Part shown: one piece after another, positions 53,793 through 62,697 of the stretch
Position numbering within the stretch: the stretch's first letter is position 1
Layout of the letters: every line of letters starts with the position of its first letter
From: Bacteroides finegoldii DSM 17565
GTDB taxonomy: Bacteria; Bacteroidota; Bacteroidia; Bacteroidales; Bacteroidaceae
Direction of reading: 5' to 3'
Assembly: GCF_000156195.1 (NCBI RefSeq)
Contig: NZ_GG688318.1
Coordinates: 230,882 to 294,881 of the forward strand
Length of the DNA: 64,000 nt
The notes under the pieces: generated by a model
Told to the model about the DNA's origin: nothing
The model's input: only the letters and a program-made list of their open reading frames with translations
Database searches by the model: none
Made by a program: the position numbers and the translations under genes

Positions 53793-54785
53793 ATGGTAAC
53801 TACAAAATCACAAAACAGCAATATGCTGCTGGCTTTTCTTACTTTACTCGGAGTTATTGCAATCGTTGCAGTAGTTGGCTTTTTCATGCTTCGCAAAGGC
53901 CCTGAGATCATACAAGGGCAGGCAGAGGTTACCGAGTACCGCGTTTCAAGCAAAGTTCCGGGGCGTATTCTGGAATTTCGCGTGAAAGAAGGTCAAAGCG
54001 TAAATGCCGGTGATACACTAGCTATTTTAGAAGCCCCTGACGTCATGGCAAAAATGGAACAGGCACGTGCAGCCGAAGCCGCTGCGCAAGCACAGAATGA
54101 GAAAGCAATCAAAGGAGCCCGCAAGGAACAAATCCAAGCTGCTTACGAGATGTGGCAAAAAGCACAGGCAGGTGTTACTATTGCCGAGAAATCATACCAA
54201 AGAATCAAAAACCTGCATGAGCAAGGAGTTATGCCCGCACAAAAGTTGGATGAGGTAACCGCACAGCGTGACGCTGCCATCGCAACCGAGAAAGCCGCCA
54301 AAGCTCAATATACAATGGCTAAGAACGGAGCCGAACGTGAGGACAAAATGGCTGCGGAGGCTTTGGTGAACCGGGCAAAAGGTGCTGTTGCCGAAGTGGA
54401 ATCGTATATCAAGGAAACCTATCTTATAGCGCCTGCCGCCGGAGAGGTTTCTGAAATATTCCCGAAAGTCGGTGAATTAGTGGGTACAGGAGCGCCAATC
54501 ATGAACATAGCCGAACTGAACAATATGTGGGTAACATTTAATGTGCGCGAAGACCTCCTCAAAGATTTGACTATGGGAACCGAGTTTGAGGCAATCGTAC
54601 CCGCTCTGGATAATAAAACAATCAAACTCAAAGTATATTATCTGAAAGATCTAGGAAGTTATGCCGCTTGGAAAGCAACTAAAACAACCGGACAGTTTGA
54701 CTTGAAAACATTTGAGGTGAAAGCTTCCCCTATGGAAAAAGTAGAAAACCTCCGTCCGGGAATGTCGGTTGTCATTGACAAATAA
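53793..54785 (+). CDS. HlyD-family periplasmic adaptor (membrane fusion protein)
   Basis: This adaptor joins inner-membrane permeases to TolC. The 330-residue protein has one membrane segment (LAFLTLLGVIAIVAVVGFFML, about 12-32), the split lipoyl/barrel-sandwich domain (GRILEFRVKEGQSVNAGDTL and the matching half around YLIAPAAGEVSEIFPKVGEL), an alpha-helical coiled-coil hairpin at about 85-205, and a beta-barrel domain at the end. It is 6 nt upstream of the first permease gene. Confidence 0.93.
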   Translation: MVTTKSQNSNMLLAFLTLLGVIAIVAVVGFFMLRKGPEIIQGQAEVTEYRVSSKVPGRILEFRVKEGQSVNAGDTLAILEAPDVMAKMEQARAAEAAAQAQNEKAIKGARKEQIQAAYEMWQKAQAGVTIAEKSYQRIKNLHEQGVMPAQKLDEVTAQRDAAIATEKAAKAQYTMAKNGAEREDKMAAEALVNRAKGAVAEVESYIKETYLIAPAAGEVSEIFPKVGELVGTGAPIMNIAELNNMWVTFNVREDLLKDLTMGTEFEAIVPALDNKTIKLKVYYLKDLGSYAAWKATKTTGQFDLKTFEVKASPMEKVENLRPGMSVVIDK

Positions 54786-54791
54786 GAGGTC

Positions 54792-55973
54792 ATGAAAGAA
54801 AGAGAAAAGAAATATATAGCTTTGTGGCAAGTCATACAAAGGGAATGCCGACGGTTGGTTTCACGTCCGCTCTACCTTTTCTGTATGGTTATCGCTCCAC
54901 TATTCTGCTATATCTTCTTCACTACATTAATGGATTCGGGACTTCCGCAAAATCTTCCGGCCGGTGTAGTGGATATGGACGACTCATCGACTTCCCGCAA
55001 CATCGTGCGCAATCTGGATGCCTTCTCACAGACGGGTGTCGTAGCGCATTACAGTAATGTGACGGATGCTCGAATTGCTGTACAGGAAGGGAAAATTTAT
55101 GGATTTTTCTACATCCCGAAGGGATTATCCGTAGAAGCGCAAAGCCAGCGGCAACCTAAGATTTCTTTCTACACCAATTATTCTTATCTGATTGCCGGCT
55201 CCTTGCTTTTCAGAGACATGAAAATGATGGGGGAACTCACCTCCGGTGCCGCCGCACGAACCGCTTTATACGCCAAAGGGGCAACGGAAGGCCAGGCGAT
55301 GGGATTTCTGCAACCTATTGTGATTGATACGCATCCTCTGAACAACCCGTGGCTGAACTATTCGGTATATCTGTGCAACACATTGATACCGGGAGTACTT
55401 ATGTTGCTTATATTCATGGTTACCGTCTATTCAATCGGTGTGGAAATCAAGGACCGTACCGCACGTGAATGGTTACGTATGAGCAATAACTCGATTTATA
55501 TTGCATTGGCAGGAAAACTACTGCCCCATACGGTTATCTTTTTTATTATGGGCATATTCTATAATGTATACCTGTATGGTTTCCTACATTTTCCTTGCAA
55601 TAGCGGTATTCTTCCGATGATATTCGCAACACTCTGTCTCGTTCTCGCCTCGCAATGCTGCGGTGTTGTCATGATAGGAACCTTACCGACTTTGCGGCTT
55701 GGACTGAGTTTCGCTTCCTTATGGGGAGTTATATCATTCTCCATCTCCGGCTTTTCATTTCCGGTAATGGCGATGCATCCTGTTTTACAAGCTTTGAGCA
55801 ATCTGTTTCCGTTGCGTCACTACTTCCTTATTTATGTAGATCAAGCGCTCAATGGGTACAGCATGGCTTATTCTTGGAGTAACTATATGGCATTACTGAT
55901 ATTCATGCTGCTTCCTTTTCTGGTAGTTCACCGCTTGAAAGAAGCACTTATTTATTATAAATATATTCCCTAA
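54792..55973 (+). CDS. ABC-2 type transporter permease
   Basis: This 393-residue inner-membrane protein of the ABC-2 (YhhJ/YbhR-like) type has an N-terminal membrane segment, a large extracytoplasmic domain (about 50-185) and five more segments near the C-terminus, among them VYLCNTLIPGVLMLLIFMV and LGLSFASLWGVISFSISGF. It contains no Walker A or ABC signature. Its stop codon directly abuts the start of the second permease (TAA ATG), so the pair probably forms a heterodimer. The exported substrate is unknown. Confidence 0.9.
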   Translation: MKEREKKYIALWQVIQRECRRLVSRPLYLFCMVIAPLFCYIFFTTLMDSGLPQNLPAGVVDMDDSSTSRNIVRNLDAFSQTGVVAHYSNVTDARIAVQEGKIYGFFYIPKGLSVEAQSQRQPKISFYTNYSYLIAGSLLFRDMKMMGELTSGAAARTALYAKGATEGQAMGFLQPIVIDTHPLNNPWLNYSVYLCNTLIPGVLMLLIFMVTVYSIGVEIKDRTAREWLRMSNNSIYIALAGKLLPHTVIFFIMGIFYNVYLYGFLHFPCNSGILPMIFATLCLVLASQCCGVVMIGTLPTLRLGLSFASLWGVISFSISGFSFPVMAMHPVLQALSNLFPLRHYFLIYVDQALNGYSMAYSWSNYMALLIFMLLPFLVVHRLKEALIYYKYIP

Positions 55974-57215
55974 ATGAAAGATATAAAATTAAAAGATAAG
56001 ATAGTACAAGGTATCAATGACCTGTTTTATATCTGGAAACGGGAGTTTCAGACAACTTTCCGCGACCAAGGGGTACTGATATTCTTTATACTCGTTCCAT
56101 TGGGTTATCCGCTATTATACAGTTTCATTTACGATAATGAAGTTGTGCGTGAGGTCCCCGCTATCGTTGTGGATGACTCACATTCATCTCTCAGCCGCGA
56201 ATACCTGCGCAAAGTAGACGCTACGCCTGATATCCAAATTGTTTCATACTGTGCCGATATGGAGGAAGCCAAACAGATGTTGAAAAACCGACTTGCGTAT
56301 GGTATTATCTATATACCCTCTGACTTTAGTGATAATATAGCTAAAGGAAAACAGACGCAAGTCAGCATTTATTGTGATATGAGCGGATTACTTTATTATA
56401 AATCCATGCTCATAGCCAATACAGCCGTTTCACTGGATATGAATCAGGATATCAAAATTGCACGTAGTAGCAATACTACTGACCGTCAGGATGAAATCAC
56501 CGCTTATCCGATAGAGTATGAGGAAATTTCCATATTCAATCCTACTGCCGGATTCGCAGCTTTTCTGATTCCTGCCGTACTGGTGTTAATCATTCAGCAA
56601 ACCTTATTGCTCGGTATTGGCTTGGCTGCCGGTACTGCCCGAGAAAACAACCGTTTCAAAGACCTTGTTCCCATCAACCGGCATTACAACGGTACTTTAC
56701 GGATTGTACTCGGAAAAGGTCTGAGCTACTTCTTGATTTATATATTGGTAGCTTTTTATGTACTGTATATTGTCCCAAGAATATTCAGCCTCAACCAAAT
56801 AGGACAACCGGACTCATTAGTGTTATTTGTTGTCCCCTATTTAGCCGCCTGTATATTCTTTGCAATGACTGCCTCTATCGCCATCCGCAACCGGGAAACG
56901 TGTATGCTGATTTTTGTATTTACATCTGTCCCTTTATTATTTATCTCCGGAATTTCATGGCCGGGAGCCGCCATACCTCCCTTTTGGAAATATGTATCTT
57001 ACATCTTCCCGTCTACTTTCGGTATCAATGGTTTCGTGAAAATCAATAATATGGGAGCTACTCTAAGCGAAGTAGCCTTTGAATATAAAGCTTTATGGTT
57101 ACAGGCAGGCATTTACTTCCTTACCACCTGTTGGGTATATCGCTGGCAAATCCTTATGAGTCGCAAACATGCGATAGAGAGATATAAAGAACTAAAGGAG
57201 AAAACTCTACATTAA
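55974..57215 (+). CDS. ABC-2 type transporter permease
   Basis: This is the second ABC-2 permease, 413 residues, with the same topology as its neighbour: one N-terminal segment (GVLIFFILVPLGYPLLYSF), an extracytoplasmic domain, and a C-terminal bundle (AAFLIPAVLVLIIQQTLLLG, VAFYVLYIVPRIF, ETCMLIFVFTSVPLLFISG). No ATPase domain is present, and no ABC ATPase gene follows. It is the last gene of the export operon, ended by the hairpin at 57354-57392. Confidence 0.9.
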   Translation: MKDIKLKDKIVQGINDLFYIWKREFQTTFRDQGVLIFFILVPLGYPLLYSFIYDNEVVREVPAIVVDDSHSSLSREYLRKVDATPDIQIVSYCADMEEAKQMLKNRLAYGIIYIPSDFSDNIAKGKQTQVSIYCDMSGLLYYKSMLIANTAVSLDMNQDIKIARSSNTTDRQDEITAYPIEYEEISIFNPTAGFAAFLIPAVLVLIIQQTLLLGIGLAAGTARENNRFKDLVPINRHYNGTLRIVLGKGLSYFLIYILVAFYVLYIVPRIFSLNQIGQPDSLVLFVVPYLAACIFFAMTASIAIRNRETCMLIFVFTSVPLLFISGISWPGAAIPPFWKYVSYIFPSTFGINGFVKINNMGATLSEVAFEYKALWLQAGIYFLTTCWVYRWQILMSRKHAIERYKELKEKTLH

Positions 57216-57245
57216 TTCATTTTTGATATAGGATATCAAGTTGTA

Positions 57246-57263
57246 CTGACACCCGGGTGTCAG
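57246..57263. repeat. Perfect 18-bp palindrome
   Basis: CTGACACCCGGGTGTCAG is a perfect, gapless palindrome 30 bp after the permease stop. No loop and no T-run argue against a simple terminator; a protein-binding site or dispersed repeat fits better. Between here and 57354 I see nothing else. Confidence 0.6.
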
Positions 57264-57353
57264 ACAAGTAGTTCTTGCAGATAAATGAGGCAGAATATAT
57301 AACTCATCCCAATACCATATAATAAGAAGAAATATATCAAACATTATAATATA

Positions 57354-57392
57354 AAAATCCCCCGTTCCAGAGAGTATAGAACGAGGGATTTT
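57354..57392. terminator. Bidirectional terminator between permease and barrel protein
   Basis: AAAATCCCCCGTTC (57354-57367) pairs with GAACGAGGGATTTT (57379-57392) with one mismatch. The A/T-rich ends supply U-tracts on both strands. It lies between convergent genes. Confidence 0.88.
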
Positions 57393-57424
57393 AAAGAGAT
57401 ATTATAAAGAGAGTATAATCCTAA

Positions 57425-58081
57425 TTAGAATTTATAACCTACACCGATAGAGAAGTTCATGTTCTTCGGAGCACCGTCACCGTCAACAAGTTTGGTCAGA
57501 CCAAATTCTCCATCTAAACTAACAAAGAACTTATTGATCTCATAAGCAACACCAACACCAATACCAAAATCAAACCTCTTCATATCCATTTGATCTTCAC
57601 CACTTCCAAAAAGATCTGCTTCTTTAGGAATATCTAGATAATCCAAAACATCTTCTACAGAAATTCCACCTAAATCACCCTCAATATCAGTTTTCCACTT
57701 ACCTGCAATACCAAAAGCAAAGTATGGACCAGCTTTCACCACGATGTTTTGGTTATCAGCAATCGCAAAACGAGCAGCTGCCAACACAGGAATCTCTAAA
57801 TACATCGGATTCAATTTCGCAGTAGCAGTAATTCCCTCTTCACTCTCTTCCATTTTAGTTCCTTTTTGAGTGAACATCAACGATGGTTGGATAGACCACA
57901 TTTCTGTGAATTGATATTCCGCACCTACGCCTACATTAAATCCAATTCTCATCTTACTATCTTTAAACGCATCTCCTGTAAAATTACTCATGTTCATACC
58001 AACTTTGGCATTCCAAGAAAGCTGAGAATAAGAAACGATAGAAACAAGTGCAAATAGCACAAAAATCAAACCTTTTTTCAT
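57425..58081 (-). CDS. PorT-like outer-membrane beta-barrel protein
   Basis: This 218-residue protein has a signal peptide (KKGLIFVLFALVSIVSYSQ) and an eight-stranded-barrel pattern: alternating hydrophobic strands such as WNAKVGMNMSNF, MRIGFNVGVGAEYQF, WSIQPSLMFTQKGTK and NFSIGVGYKF, with C-terminal Phe. It fits the outer-membrane beta-barrel family that includes PorT. The loop at about 130-175 is acidic and low in complexity. It is monocistronic; its function is unknown. Base composition of this gene is more A/T-rich than its neighbours. Confidence 0.85.
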   Translation of the reverse strand: MKKGLIFVLFALVSIVSYSQLSWNAKVGMNMSNFTGDAFKDSKMRIGFNVGVGAEYQFTEMWSIQPSLMFTQKGTKMEESEEGITATAKLNPMYLEIPVLAAARFAIADNQNIVVKAGPYFAFGIAGKWKTDIEGDLGGISVEDVLDYLDIPKEADLFGSGEDQMDMKRFDFGIGVGVAYEINKFFVSLDGEFGLTKLVDGDGAPKNMNFSIGVGYKF

Positions 58082-58471
58082 ATCATTTATTTTTTAATTC
58101 GCCTCCCTCTTTCCCTTTGGTCAGCATTATTAATAGTTTTGTATCTCTAGTGCGGGGAATTTCCTGAACTTTGTTAGAGTATCAAGACACACCGTTTCAT
58201 ATTTAACGTCTGTTTTGTATCCGCAAATATATTTCATTTATTTTATATAAAAAAAATCCTAGAGCAACCATCTTTTGCATAAATGTTATTAAAGTGTGAC
58301 TATTTAGGCAAAAATAGTGTTTATCCTATCATTTTTCGTGCTTAATAATTTTGTCGAAATAATGTCATTGAAACATTCTTGCAACAAACACACATATTTT
58401 ATTATAAACCAACAGGTAGTCACAAGAATATTCTTATATTTGTTCGTTGTATTAAGAAACATTATATAGAT
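58082..58471. promoter_or_regulatory. Divergent intergenic region with -7 boxes for both flanking genes
   Basis: This 390-bp A/T-rich gap holds a TATATTTG box on the - strand (58231-58224) for the barrel gene, giving a leader of about 135 nt, and a TATATTTG box on the + strand (58435-58442) for the thioredoxin gene. A third TAATTTTG lies at 58346-58353 on the + strand. None has a good -33 partner. I see no small gene or RNA structure in the remainder. Confidence 0.5.
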
Positions 58472-60385
58472 ATGAGAAGTTTCGCATGGATTATCGGTTT
58501 GCTACTTTGCACCGTTTACGGTGTACAAGCCCAAGACAGAGTGATTGAACGTCCTCCTTTTCTAGCCTGGAGTTCCAATAGCATTGAGATTGATAAAATT
58601 GTTATGGGAGATACAGTTACCACCCTATACATCAAAGCTTATTATCGCCCTAAATATTGGATAAAAATTGCGACAGGCAGTTTTCTAAGAGACAATAACG
58701 GAATGCTTTACCCTATCCGCAAGGGAGTTGGAATCACATTGGACAAAGAATTCTGGATGCCGGAATCAGGAGAAGCCGAATTCCAATTATTGTTTCCTCC
58801 CATTCCTCAAAATGTAACTAGTCTTGATTTCTCGGAAGGAGATTTTGACGGAGCGTACAAGATATGGGGAATACAACTAGATAGAAACGCATTTTACAAG
58901 CAAAAACTTCCTAAAGAAGCGGTCAAGCACAAAATAAACAAAAAAGCGGCATTACCCACCCCTAAGTTAGCTTATGCTACCGCTACTTTGAAAGGGAAAA
59001 TCCTCGATTATCAGAAAGATATGATGAAACAGATGCGGATGCATATAGAAAGTCCCGCATCGAATATCCACAACGAACAGAATATTATAAAAATCGAGGA
59101 GGATGGCAGCTTTCAAGCAGAAGTAAAAGTAGCGTCCGTCACAAGCGTTGCATTGGAGATGCCTTTCGGCTGGGTGGAATGCCTGATAGCCCCCAATGAA
59201 GAAACATCTCTCATTATCAACACAAAAGAACTTTGCCGTAGGCAGACACATCTGCAAAAGAAGGATAAAACATTCGGAGAACCTGTATACTTCAACGGAT
59301 ATCTGGCCAGCTTGCAACAAGAACTGGCTTCAGTAGATATTGATATCACATTAAAAAGTGTTTTCTACATGGATATGTACAACGCCATTGCAGGGAAAAG
59401 CGCAGATGAATATAAAGCCTACGTATTGGAACGTCTTCCATCCATCCGGAAAGCGATAGAACAATCTTCCTATAGCAATGCATGCAAAGAACTATTAAAC
59501 ATACAGGTAGATCTGGCAGCAACCGGAAAAATCGCGATGACAGACAGAGAGCTAAAATCTGCTTATATTGCTGTAAATAAGTTGAATAGAGAAAAAGCAA
59601 ACGAATATTTTTCCAATACGCATATTGATATTCCCGAAGGATACTATGACATATTAAAGGAATTTACTTCCATCAATACCCTCAAAGCGTTATACAGCAG
59701 GCAGTATGCATCAACAATCTATCTGATCAGTTTTATGCCGAACTATCGGAAAATACTTAAAGAAACGTTAGGAACGAATCAAGGGCCATTATTTGATTAT
59801 ATAAGATTCAACGAACTGTACCATTCTATCAAAGATTTCATTCCATTGACAGCAGATCAGGAGATAGAAATAAAGAAGTTGTCTTCTCCGGCGTATACCG
59901 AAATGCTTACTCAAACGAACAAAGAAACAATAAAGAAAATAGAATTGAACAAAAGGAAGAGTGGATTTACTATCAATGAAGCGGGAGAAGTCTCCAATGA
60001 AGATTTGTTCCCATCCATCCTTTCCAAGTTTCGCGGACACACTTTACTGGTTGATATTTGGGCAACCTGGTGCGGTCCTTGCCGAATGGCCAATAAAGCA
60101 ATCGCCCCGATGAAAGAGGAATTGAAAGAGAAAGACATTATCTATCTTTACATCACAGGCGAAACGTCTCCCAAAGGAACATGGGAAAATATGATTTCCG
60201 ATATTCACGGTGAGCATTTCCGCGTAACCAACGAACAATGGAATTTTCTGATGTCCAACCTTAACATAGAGGGAGTCCCTACCTATTTTATCATTGATTC
60301 TGAGGGCAATATCACTTATAAGAAGACAGGATTTCCGGGAGTAGAAACGATGAAAAAGCAGTTACTGAAAACTTTGAGTAAATAG
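58472..60385 (+). CDS. TlpA-like thioredoxin-fold lipoprotein/periplasmic protein
   Basis: This 637-residue exported protein has a signal peptide (RSFAWIIGLLLCTVYGVQAQ), a beta-rich N-terminal region with a module of DUF4369-like character (ATLKGKILDYQKDM), a long helical middle, and a C-terminal TlpA/AhpC-type thioredoxin domain with the redox motif WCGPC (Cys534, Cys537) and cis-Pro in GVPTYFIID. Such proteins are common in Bacteroides and act in envelope disulphide chemistry. ATG 58472 was chosen because a -7 box at 58435-58442 lies between it and the upstream ATG at 58379. Confidence 0.88.
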   Translation: MRSFAWIIGLLLCTVYGVQAQDRVIERPPFLAWSSNSIEIDKIVMGDTVTTLYIKAYYRPKYWIKIATGSFLRDNNGMLYPIRKGVGITLDKEFWMPESGEAEFQLLFPPIPQNVTSLDFSEGDFDGAYKIWGIQLDRNAFYKQKLPKEAVKHKINKKAALPTPKLAYATATLKGKILDYQKDMMKQMRMHIESPASNIHNEQNIIKIEEDGSFQAEVKVASVTSVALEMPFGWVECLIAPNEETSLIINTKELCRRQTHLQKKDKTFGEPVYFNGYLASLQQELASVDIDITLKSVFYMDMYNAIAGKSADEYKAYVLERLPSIRKAIEQSSYSNACKELLNIQVDLAATGKIAMTDRELKSAYIAVNKLNREKANEYFSNTHIDIPEGYYDILKEFTSINTLKALYSRQYASTIYLISFMPNYRKILKETLGTNQGPLFDYIRFNELYHSIKDFIPLTADQEIEIKKLSSPAYTEMLTQTNKETIKKIELNKRKSGFTINEAGEVSNEDLFPSILSKFRGHTLLVDIWATWCGPCRMANKAIAPMKEELKEKDIIYLYITGETSPKGTWENMISDIHGEHFRVTNEQWNFLMSNLNIEGVPTYFIIDSEGNITYKKTGFPGVETMKKQLLKTLSK

Positions 60386-60436
60386 TTCCGAATATGGTAT
60401 GAAAGGGGTTTTGAAGTATCCAGAAGAGGATTGTCA

Positions 60437-60559
60437 TAATGAATAAACGAAACGCAGATTAACGCAAATATCGTAGAAGCAATTTTACAAGTTATTGATA
60501 AATATATAATTGAAATACCCTACGATAATTTGCGTTAATCTGCGTTTTATTATTCATTA
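60437..60559. repeat. Long-armed palindromic repeat, GCAGATTAACGCAAAT type
   Basis: The left arm (60437-60476) and right arm (60520-60559) are nearly complementary over about 40 bp. Both contain CGCAGATTAACGCAAAT and end in ATCGTAG at the loop side; the 43-nt loop is A/T-rich. It fills the gap between two convergent genes and could end transcription from both. Confidence 0.8.
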
Positions 60560-60582
60560 CGATACAGTTCTTTTACAAACTC

Positions 60583-61683
60583 TTATTTATGCATCTCTAC
60601 AATCTTGGTAGGAGCCATTTCCACATTCCGACGATCTACCTGACGGACAACACTAGCTGCCAAGGAAAGGAACGCACGTCCGGTCACAGAATCTTCATCC
60701 AATGCGACAGGAGTACCATTATCTCCTCCTTCACAGATGCTTTGCACGATAGGAATCTGTCCCAGCAAAGGAACATTCATCTCTTCAGCCAGTCTCTTGG
60801 CACCTTCTTTGCCGAAGATATAGTATTTATTTTCGGGAAGTTCGGCAGGAGTGAACCATGCCATATTCTCAACCAGACCGAGAATGGGCACATTTACCTT
60901 ATCATTGGTAAACATATTGATTCCCTTACGGGCATCCGCCAAGGCAACCGCCTGCGGAGTGCTGACAACAATCGCTCCTGTCATAGCCAATGTCTGAACA
61001 ACGGTCAGATGAATATCACTGGTTCCGGGAGGAAGGTCTATCAGGAAATAATCCAAATCTCCCCAAGCCGCATCACCTATCAACTGTTTTAACGCATTGC
61101 TTGCCATCCCGCCACGCCATAAAGTAGCTTGATCCGGATCAACAAAGAAACCGATAGACAATAATTTCACTCCATATTTCTCTACCGGAATAATCAGATC
61201 ACGACCGTCTATACGCTCGGCATACGGGCGCGCATCTTCCACCTGGAACATTTTCGGCATGGAAGGACCGAAAATATCCGCATCGAGCAAACCTACCTTA
61301 TAACCCAATTTCGCCAAAGCAACTGCCAGATTTGCTGACACGGTAGACTTGCCTACTCCACCTTTACCGGAAGAGATACCAATAATATTCTTTACCTGAG
61401 GAAGCATCTTGCCCACCTCTGGACGGGGAGCTTGCTTACTTTCTGTCGCAATCGTCACCTGCACATCCGGAGACACATAGGTATGAATAGCCGTCTCGGC
61501 AGCTTTCACCATTGATTTCATAAACGGATCGGTCGGTTTCTCAAAGATCAATGAAAAACTGACAAACATACCGTCAATACGGAGATTATCGGCAACCATC
61601 TCCGCTTCTACCAAATTCTTTCCCGTACCGGGATAGCGCACCGTTGCCAATGCATCCAATATTAATTTAGGATAAAGAGTCAT
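60583..61683 (-). CDS. Mrp/NBP35-family iron-sulfur carrier ATPase
   Basis: This is a P-loop carrier for Fe-S cluster delivery (Mrp/ApbC). The 366-residue protein has an N-terminal MIP18/DUF59 domain (about 1-85), the deviant Walker [18 protein letters not shown] at about 101-117, [13 protein letters not shown] and the ATPase signature [17 protein letters not shown]. The CPxC pair normally found after VENM is absent: the sequence reads [20 protein letters not shown]. That may change how a cluster is held. It is a monocistronic gene, with trmB about 100 nt upstream on the same strand. Confidence 0.93.
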   Translation of the reverse strand: MTLYPKLILDALATVRYPGTGKNLVEAEMVADNLRIDGMFVSFSLIFEKPTDPFMKSMVKAAETAIHTYVSPDVQVTIATESKQAPRPEVGKMLPQVKNIIGISSGKGGVGKSTVSANLAVALAKLGYKVGLLDADIFGPSMPKMFQVEDARPYAERIDGRDLIIPVEKYGVKLLSIGFFVDPDQATLWRGGMASNALKQLIGDAAWGDLDYFLIDLPPGTSDIHLTVVQTLAMTGAIVVSTPQAVALADARKGINMFTNDKVNVPILGLVENMAWFTPAELPENKYYIFGKEGAKRLAEEMNVPLLGQIPIVQSICEGGDNGTPVALDEDSVTGRAFLSLAASVVRQVDRRNVEMAPTKIVEMHK

Positions 61684-61716
61684 GTCAATTAAAAATTAAA
61701 TATTAAATATTAAAGA

Positions 61717-61760
61717 GGGAGATGCGCAGGCTCCTTGAGTGATAGGAGGAGATGCGTAGG
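61717..61760. repeat. Short direct repeat upstream of mrp
   Basis: GGGAGATGCGCAGG (61717-61730) recurs as GGAGATGCGTAGG (61748-61760), 30 bp apart, between trmB and mrp. It could be a binding site or chance. Confidence 0.35.
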
Positions 61761-61782
61761 TCCGATCCATATTTATGCAGTT

Positions 61783-62541
61783 CTATTTACTTGTATTTAG
61801 TCCGCTACGCTTGCTGCGGTTATAACTGCGATAAGAATCAAGTTCTATTTCCACATCCGGCTCCTGCAGCTTCCCTTCCTGTGGAAGACGGAATTTGATA
61901 TACTTGATGTTTAAACCACGATCGAGCCATTGTTGTTCATAATAGGTCTTGATACCGAGAATATCATCCACCAATCCCGAGTGATATAAATCTTCGGTCA
62001 TAAAATCTACTGGAAGCCGGTTCGCCTCTATCATGTATTTTGTATAAGTGAACATGAAATTGCTGTCCGTCTTCAGGTGGATAATGCCGTCCGGTCGCAA
62101 GAACTTGCGGTATCTTTCCATAAAGTAAGTGGAAGTCAGCCGTTTCGTCGCTTTCTTCATCTGCGGATCAGAGAAAGTAAGCCATATTTCGCTCACCTCA
62201 CCCTCAGCAAAGAAGCGTTCGATAATCTCAATATTGGTACGCAGGAAAGCCACATTCTTCATTCCCGCCTGCAATGACTCCGTAGCTCCGGTCCACATAC
62301 GGGCTCCTTTGATATCGACCGCTATAAAATTCTTCTCGGGAAACATCTTTCCCAAACCGACCGTGTACTCACCACGTCCGCAGCCTAGTTCGAGTACAAT
62401 AGGATGATCGTTTTTGAAAAACTCCTCATGCCATTTTCCCTTCATATCGAAAGGCACGTTATCTATCGCCGAATAAGGATACTCGAAGACGTGCGGATAA
62501 CTTGCCATATCGGCAAACTTTTCTAATTTGTTCTTACCCAT
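61783..62541 (-). CDS. trmB: tRNA (guanine-N7-)-methyltransferase
   Basis: This enzyme methylates G46 of tRNA using S-adenosylmethionine. From ATG 62541 it is 252 residues with the SAM motif [16 protein letters not shown], the [12 protein letters not shown] strand, the TrmB block [15 protein letters not shown] (FPDPWPKKRH in many bacteria) and a C-terminal [11 protein letters not shown]. The frame extends upstream to 62640, but a perfect promoter at 62561-62591 lies between, so 62541 is the start. Confidence 0.95.
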   Translation of the reverse strand: MGKNKLEKFADMASYPHVFEYPYSAIDNVPFDMKGKWHEEFFKNDHPIVLELGCGRGEYTVGLGKMFPEKNFIAVDIKGARMWTGATESLQAGMKNVAFLRTNIEIIERFFAEGEVSEIWLTFSDPQMKKATKRLTSTYFMERYRKFLRPDGIIHLKTDSNFMFTYTKYMIEANRLPVDFMTEDLYHSGLVDDILGIKTYYEQQWLDRGLNIKYIKFRLPQEGKLQEPDVEIELDSYRSYNRSKRSGLNTSK

Positions 62542-62560
62542 ATCAATCCTGATTAGGCTG

Positions 62561-62591
62561 CAAAGGTACTGATTTTGACGTAATCGGCAAA
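62561..62591 (-). promoter_or_regulatory. Promoter of trmB
   Basis: On the - strand, TTTG (62591-62588), 19-nt spacer, TACCTTTG (62568-62561); both boxes perfect. Start near 62554. Confidence 0.82.
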
Positions 62592-62612
62592 AAGAAAAAA
62601 GAAGAGGATTAT

Positions 62613-62691
62613 TTTCACCACAGATTACACGGATTAACACAGATTAAAAAGAAGAAATAATCTGCGTTAATCCGTGTAATCTGTGGTGAAA
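62613..62691. repeat. Dispersed palindromic repeat, copy 2
   Basis: Two 34-nt arms (62613-62646 and 62658-62691) are complementary at 33 of 34 positions around an 11-nt loop. The arm starts TTTCACCACAGATTACACGG and matches copy 1 at 37952. It lies between ilvE and the trmB promoter. Confidence 0.9.
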
Positions 62692-62697
62692 TCTGTA

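Noticed and set aside
58379..58471. Extra 31 residues before the TlpA-like protein
   Set aside because: They would place residues before the signal peptide and upstream of the -7 box at 58435.
62542..62640. Extra 33 residues at the N-terminus of TrmB
   Set aside because: They overlap the trmB promoter and the palindromic repeat.
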